Source: an uncultured bacterium (lineage in GTDB: Bacteria; Bacillota; Clostridia; Christensenellales; QALW01). From it: a DNA stretch of 11,287 bases. Positions 7,967 through 11,287 of the stretch are shown one piece after another. The stretch lies in contig CAJMLN010000056.1 of the NCBI GenBank assembly GCA_905214315.1, forward strand, positions 1-11,287, in the 5' to 3' direction. The position numbers and the translations under genes are program-made. The notes beneath the pieces were generated by a model. That model had not been told where the DNA came from, did no database searches, and saw nothing but the letters and a program-made list of their open reading frames with translations. Positions within the stretch are counted from its first letter, which is position 1. Every line of letters begins with the position of its first letter.

Positions 7967-7975
7967 TTATATAAT
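7947..7975 (+). promoter_or_regulatory. Strong sigma-A promoter of the PrsA-like gene
   Basis: TTGATA (7947-7952), a 17-base spacer and a perfect TATAAT (7970-7975). Transcription would begin near 7982, giving a leader of about 25 bases that holds GGAGG (7994-7998), eight bases before ATG 8007. It separates this gene from the housekeeping operon upstream and implies high expression during growth. Confidence 0.85.
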
Positions 7976-8006
7976 AATATACGATTGTAAGATGGAGGTT
8001 TGATTT

Positions 8007-9365
8007 ATGAAAAAAATTCTCGCAGCAGTACTCGTGCTTTTGACCGCGGTTGGCGTGTTTTCAGGCTGTAACCTTGTAGAGGCAGACGACGGCAACGTGG
8101 TCATCGCTACGGTAAACGGCGTTTCTATATTGAAAAGCGATTATAATGAAATTTATAATTATTGGTATTATTATCTTGTGAATTCCTATGGATATACGGC
8201 GGATCAGGCGGAGCAGACGCTGGAGGGAATGAGCAGTGATATTTTAGAGCAGCTGATTGAAGAAGAATTGATTGCACAAATGGCTGAAAAAGATGGTTTT
8301 TTGAATTATACGCAGGAGGATCGTGACGCTGCCGCTGCTGTAATTAATGAGGACAAGCAGGCTTATATAGAGAGTTTGGTTACACAATATAAAAGCGCTT
8401 TTGAGGGACAGGAAGTAAAGGGCAAGAATGAGGGCGAAAGCGATGAAGATTATTTTCAGCGGATTGCAGAAGAGAAATATTATAAGAATTTAGAAGATAA
8501 CGGTGTTACGGAAGAGGAAATGATTCAGGAGCAACTGAGGACTGCTGCGCTTGAAAAATATCAGGAAGAAAAAATGAAAGATGTAACTGTATTGGAATCG
8601 GACATTGTTACGGAATATGAAGAACAATATAAAACGCAGCTGGAGGAATTATCAACAGATTCGGCATTTGTTTCAGCATGGAATGGGACGACATATAAAA
8701 AACTTGTGTATTATCGTGCCGGATATTCGCTGGTACAGCATATTCTGATTAGCTTTGAAGAGGAGGACCAGAAAACGCTGCAGGCCTACGCGGAGACGAT
8801 TGCTGAATATGACGAAGAGATTAATGATTATACTGCTGATATAGAGGAAGAGACAGACGAAGCTAAAAAAGCTGAATATCAGCAGTCCCTTGATAAAGCA
8901 AGGGCGGATCAGGCTGAATATCAGAAAAAATATGAAGAGGCTTTAGCAGCAGCTAAGGCAAAAATACAAGAGCAAACGAATGAGGTATATGCTTCTGTGA
9001 AAGATGCCGATGAAGATACTTTTATTTCCGTTATGATAGAAAAAACCGGTGATACAGGAATGAAAGACACTGATACAGCTAAAAAGGGGTATCTTGTCGG
9101 TCCGGAAGATAATATGGCTGAGGAGTTTTCTCAGATGGGACAATCCTTGGAAGCGGGACAGATCGGAGAACCGGTAGCGACATATTATGGTTATCATATT
9201 ATTCGCTGCATTGAAAAGCTGGATGAAGGTAAGGTACCCTATGAGGATGTAAAAGAAGATATTCAGGAATATCTTACGGAGGCAAAAAAAGAAGAAGAAT
9301 GGACGGCAATGATCGAAAGCTGGAAAACAGAAGCTAAGATAAAAAAATATCCTAACAAGTTGTAA
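8007..9365 (+). CDS. PrsA-like foldase lipoprotein with parvulin (PpiC-type) domain
   Basis: Probable extracytoplasmic chaperone and peptidyl-prolyl cis-trans isomerase, anchored to the outer face of the membrane and helping secreted proteins fold. A lipoprotein signal peptide is clear: KK at 2-3, hydrophobic core 4-17, lipobox FSGC with lipidated Cys21. Then comes IATVNGVSILKSDYNE (33-48), the usual start of a SurA/PrsA N-terminal chaperone domain, followed by long charged helices. The parvulin domain begins with QHILISF (244-250) and ends with GYLVGP (361-366), LEAGQIGEPV and YGYHIIRCIEK (394-404). Between its first strand and first helix sits an extra acidic, lysine-rich segment (about 251-310) predicted by eye to be a helical hairpin. 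The gene reads A+T-richer than mfd. It stands alone between its own promoter and a hairpin terminator. The family call is firm; isomerase activity is less sure because of the insertion and the degenerate central domain (EKTGDTGM where a SxDPGS-like motif is usual). Confidence 0.92.
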   Translation: MKKILAAVLVLLTAVGVFSGCNLVEADDGNVVIATVNGVSILKSDYNEIYNYWYYYLVNSYGYTADQAEQTLEGMSSDILEQLIEEELIAQMAEKDGFLNYTQEDRDAAAAVINEDKQAYIESLVTQYKSAFEGQEVKGKNEGESDEDYFQRIAEEKYYKNLEDNGVTEEEMIQEQLRTAALEKYQEEKMKDVTVLESDIVTEYEEQYKTQLEELSTDSAFVSAWNGTTYKKLVYYRAGYSLVQHILISFEEEDQKTLQAYAETIAEYDEEINDYTADIEEETDEAKKAEYQQSLDKARADQAEYQKKYEEALAAAKAKIQEQTNEVYASVKDADEDTFISVMIEKTGDTGMKDTDTAKKGYLVGPEDNMAEEFSQMGQSLEAGQIGEPVATYYGYHIIRCIEKLDEGKVPYEDVKEDIQEYLTEAKKEEEWTAMIESWKTEAKIKKYPNKL

Positions 9366-9375
9366 TGAAATATAT

Positions 9376-9409
9376 AAAAAATAGCAGATTGATTATCTGC
9401 TATTTTTTT
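9376..9409. terminator. Bidirectional intrinsic terminator between convergent genes
   Basis: A perfect 14-bp stem (9376-9389 with 9395-9408) and a five-base loop. The core is ATAGCAGAT/ATCTGCTAT, flanked by an A run on the left and seven T (9403-9409) on the right. Read in either direction the stem ends in a U tract, so it can stop the foldase transcript from the left and the minus-strand 218-residue gene from the right. Confidence 0.88.
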
Positions 9410-9485
9410 ATACAGTCAAATTAGAAGAATAGGAATGCCGCGCTTTATTGTATGCGGAAAAAGGTGGGCAGCATTCGGCGGAATT
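9410..9485. other. Short intergenic stretch downstream of the minus-strand gene
   Basis: Seventy-six bases between the terminator hairpin and the stop codon of the minus-strand gene. I see no gene, promoter or well-formed hairpin with a T tract here. In RNA it would be the 3' untranslated end of the minus-strand transcript. Confidence 0.5.
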
Positions 9486-10142
9486 CTATGTATTACATGG
9501 AAAACTTGGCGTATTGGAAACGGCCGAGGGATAAAAATCGGTTCCGATAAAATTGTTTTGCGTGGGCACCGCTCGCTGGGATACTGTATTGTAGGAAATT
9601 TGCCCTGTTTGAGAGATACATATAGGCATACACGCAGTAATATAGACAATAATGACTCCGTCAACGGATGCCGTATAAGAATTTTCACTTTGATAAGTAA
9701 ATGTATCGGCAAAGAAGGAGTAGTGTATCGTGACCTCAAAGGGCCATATAGAATCTGTAGGAATTTGCATTTGCAGGCAAAAGGGAAGGATAAGCGTGCT
9801 TGGCGCAGTATAACGGTTCCCTTCAAACAGATAGGTTACGGTGCCTGGCAGTTCTAAATTTCCGCAAATATCGGCATAGGCATCATTAAAATGCGGCGTT
9901 ATCGTAAGTGAGGCTTGCCCAGAAGCCGTACCGGTTCCGCCTGCGTAAAGTAGTGTGACCTGCTCAGGGGTTTGAGAAATTTCCGTAGTGATTGCAAATA
10001 AATCCCGATCCAGATCCATGCGCACGTTATCAAACACTCTGTTGGCTAAAATACAGGTATTGGAGCGGTTATCACAAATACCTCTGCAGGAAGCAGAGTT
10101 TGCTGAAGAAGAGGACGCCGAACAGTTTATACAGGTAGCCAT
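9486..10142 (-). CDS. Cysteine-rich, lysine-free protein, possible spore surface protein
   Basis: 218 residues of unknown function. The N terminus is a Cys/Ser-rich segment with cysteines at 4, 7, 19, 23 and 30, followed by ILANRVFDNVRMDLDRD (31-47). The rest alternates hydrophobic and polar residues like a beta-sandwich (about 50-180) with further cysteines at 93, 122, 171, 175 and 216. There is no lysine at all, seven arginines and about seventeen acidic residues, so the protein is acidic. No signal peptide or membrane helix is seen. The start is well supported: AGGAGGG lies seven bases before the ATG. A sigma-K-like promoter sits just upstream, so I infer synthesis in the mother cell late in sporulation and a place in the coat or exosporium. 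The NRVFDN stretch recalls Cys-rich hypothetical proteins of clostridia, but that is memory, not a search. It converges on the foldase gene and shares its terminator. The reading frame is sure; the role is tentative. Confidence 0.8.
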   Translation of the reverse strand: MATCINCSASSSSANSASCRGICDNRSNTCILANRVFDNVRMDLDRDLFAITTEISQTPEQVTLLYAGGTGTASGQASLTITPHFNDAYADICGNLELPGTVTYLFEGNRYTAPSTLILPFCLQMQIPTDSIWPFEVTIHYSFFADTFTYQSENSYTASVDGVIIVYITACMPICISQTGQISYNTVSQRAVPTQNNFIGTDFYPSAVSNTPSFPCNT

Positions 10143-10149
10143 AATGAAA

Positions 10150-10156
10150 CCCTCCT
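10150..10156 (-). promoter_or_regulatory. Strong ribosome binding site of the lysine-free protein gene
   Basis: AGGAGGG on the minus strand, seven bases before the ATG at 10142. It is close to ideal and fixes the start codon. It lies only a few bases downstream of the start point expected from the sigma-K-like promoter, so the leader would be very short. Confidence 0.85.
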
Positions 10157-10164
10157 AACGCTTT

Positions 10165-10191
10165 TAGTATATGCGCGAAGGGCTGAAATGT
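10165..10191 (-). promoter_or_regulatory. Sigma-K-like sporulation promoter
   Basis: On the minus strand AC (10191-10190) is followed by 16 bases and then CATATACTA (10173-10165). This fits the B. subtilis sigma-K consensus AC-N16/17-CATAnnnTA exactly. The expected start of RNA is near 10158, about 16 bases before the ATG. Sigma-E also uses a CATA-type -10, but its -35 pattern is not convincing here. A sigma-A reading (TTGCAA, 17 bases, CATATA) is poor. Such short motifs can occur by chance; position next to a Cys-rich orphan gene raises the odds. Confidence 0.55.
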
Positions 10192-10246
10192 TGCAAAAAA
10201 TTTGCGTCTGTTTGTATAAAGAGAAAAATTTTCTTTGAACAGTTAG

Positions 10247-11242
10247 TTAAAAATCCTCTGGTTCTTCTAAATTCTCTGATGCATTTTGGGACGTTTCTGA
10301 AACGGAGCTTTTCTGTTTGGCTTTTGCGGGAATCGATGAATAAATACCGAATATTGCTAAAATATATCCCAGTACAACATTGAAAATGCAGTATTGCAGG
10401 GTAAGGGTTTGATCGGTATATTCAAAAATTGTATAGAGTTCTGTTTGAGATAAGAACAGATATAAGAATGCCGCTGTACCAAAAAAGATAAGCAGAGCCA
10501 GAGAGATGAGGGATGCCTTGAGAAAAAGTTTATCTCTGTTTCCATTTGTTTTAATATACAAATAGGTGCCGCTACTGCCGATTAAATATCCTGCCGCCGC
10601 TGCTGCTTGCGGTAAAAAAATACACAGCAATCCAAAAATAACAGCGGCAGCCAACATTGCCAGAAGCATCAGCACAGTAGGAGAAAAACACTGGAAGAAA
10701 AAAGGTTTCTGCTTTTCGGGTTGATATATCTGCTCCTGGGCATATTCTTCTTTTAAGGAAAGAGAGGCTTGACGGGATTTTTCTGCTGTTTGGGAAGGGA
10801 AAAAATCGTCAGCAGAATGATGGGAAACTGTATCGGCATAAACGGCCTCCTCAAAGGGAGGAAAGACATACATACGATCTTCATTGAGCAGATATTCGTC
10901 AGAATCTTGGGGAAAAATGATATTTACATGTTGAAGGAATTCAGAAAACCGGGAGGCAAATATCGAAATATAGGAAGGCTCTTCCAAAACCTTGAGAGCA
11001 AACAGGATTTTAATACCTGCGTTTAAAAATTTTAAGCGGCAAAAATACGCGGCATTACATTTTAAGTAATATTTAATTTCCTTTTTTTGGTATCTGTTAA
11101 GCGCGGGCAGATGGACACACATCGTAACAGATTGATCATCCGTCGAAACGGTATACAGATATCCGCTTATTTTTTTCAGCAGTAAGCCATTGAGGCCCTC
11201 TTCAAAGCCAATGCAATTTTGCAGTATTTCAAAAGCGCTCAT
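10247..11242 (-). CDS. Membrane protein of unknown function with soluble N-terminal domain
   Basis: 331 residues; I do not recognise the family. Residues 1-125 look like a folded soluble domain (hydrophobic and charged residues mixed, with Cys10, Cys42, Cys62 and Cys68). Residues 130-182 are polar, rich in Ser, Glu, Gln and Lys, and probably a flexible linker. Four hydrophobic stretches follow: about 188-210, 212-230, 243-264 and 284-302. The tail (303-331) is polar and acidic. By the positive-inside rule KTNGNRDK (231-238) and PAKAKQK (305-311) would be cytoplasmic, which together with the linker fits an N-in, C-in protein. No signal peptide is present. ATG 11242 has a weak GAGG about six bases upstream. 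It lies on the same strand as the lysine-free protein gene, 104 bases upstream of it, and no good terminator separates them, but the downstream gene appears to have its own promoter. Confidence 0.8.
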   Translation of the reverse strand: MSAFEILQNCIGFEEGLNGLLLKKISGYLYTVSTDDQSVTMCVHLPALNRYQKKEIKYYLKCNAAYFCRLKFLNAGIKILFALKVLEEPSYISIFASRFSEFLQHVNIIFPQDSDEYLLNEDRMYVFPPFEEAVYADTVSHHSADDFFPSQTAEKSRQASLSLKEEYAQEQIYQPEKQKPFFFQCFSPTVLMLLAMLAAAVIFGLLCIFLPQAAAAAGYLIGSSGTYLYIKTNGNRDKLFLKASLISLALLIFFGTAAFLYLFLSQTELYTIFEYTDQTLTLQYCIFNVVLGYILAIFGIYSSIPAKAKQKSSVSETSQNASENLEEPEDF

Positions 11243-11272
11243 AATAACCTCATTATTTTCTTAGTTTCATAT

Positions 11273-11281
11273 AGTATACCA
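11273..11281 (-). promoter_or_regulatory. Extended -10 promoter of the membrane protein gene
   Basis: On the minus strand TGGTATACT is an extended -10 element (TGn followed by TATACT, five of six to TATAAT). RNA would start near 11266, about 24 bases before ATG 11242. The -35 region lies at or beyond the window edge, so only half of the promoter can be judged. Confidence 0.5.
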
Positions 11282-11287
11282 CAAAAG

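Noticed and set aside
9435..9857. Plus-strand open frame of 140 codons opposite the lysine-free protein gene
   Set aside because: No ribosome binding site, begins just after a terminator, and the minus-strand frame is longer with a near-ideal ribosome binding site.
10193..10205. Short inverted repeat GCAAA-AAA-TTTGC upstream of the sigma-K-like promoter
   Set aside because: Five-base arms in A+T-rich DNA are expected by chance; not enough to call an operator or terminator.
11268..11276. CATATAGTA on the plus strand, matching a sigma-K -10 box for a gene beyond the right edge
   Set aside because: There is no AC at 16 or 17 bases upstream, and the same bases are better read as the minus-strand extended -10 element.
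1..11287. Search for CRISPR arrays, tRNA/rRNA genes, insertion sequences, toxin-antitoxin pairs, defence islands and riboswitches
   Set aside because: No direct repeat arrays, transposase motifs, paired small toxin-antitoxin genes or long structured leaders were seen. Every gap between genes is about 100 bases or less.

Overview
The window reads as chromosomal DNA of a spore-forming Gram-positive bacterium, most likely a member of the Clostridia. The evidence is the conserved block spoVG-glmU-pth-mfd followed by a PrsA-like foldase lipoprotein, strong AGGAGG-type ribosome binding sites, consensus sigma-A promoters, and a promoter that looks like the sporulation sigma-K type. I cannot name the species. 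No tRNA, rRNA, CRISPR array, insertion sequence, phage gene or origin was seen.

Left part (53-7908, plus strand): housekeeping genes packed closely together. An elongation factor G-like GTPase of the EF-G-2 type is followed by spoVG (nucleic-acid-binding regulator), glmU (UDP-GlcNAc synthesis for the cell wall), pth (peptidyl-tRNA hydrolase) and mfd (transcription-repair coupling factor). spoVG has its own good sigma-A promoter right after the GTPase stop. A 12-bp hairpin with a U-rich 3' arm lies between spoVG and glmU and probably reduces read-through into glmU-pth-mfd. The prs and ctc genes found between glmU and pth in Bacillus are absent here.

Middle (7909-9409): a near-perfect sigma-A promoter (TTGATA-17-TATAAT), with a 9-bp inverted repeat around its -35 box, drives a 452-residue lipoprotein of the PrsA/parvulin family. 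Its isomerase domain is split by a charged helical insertion. A 14-bp hairpin with T tracts on both strands ends this gene and can also end the convergent minus-strand gene.

Right part (9486-11242, minus strand): two genes I cannot assign to a known function. The 331-residue protein has a soluble N-terminal half and about four membrane helices. The 218-residue protein has ten cysteines and no lysine, and AC-N16-CATATACTA lies at the right place for a sigma-K promoter, suggesting a late mother-cell, spore-coat or exosporium protein. These two genes are the least ordinary part of the window. I did not find a defence system or other multi-gene novel system.
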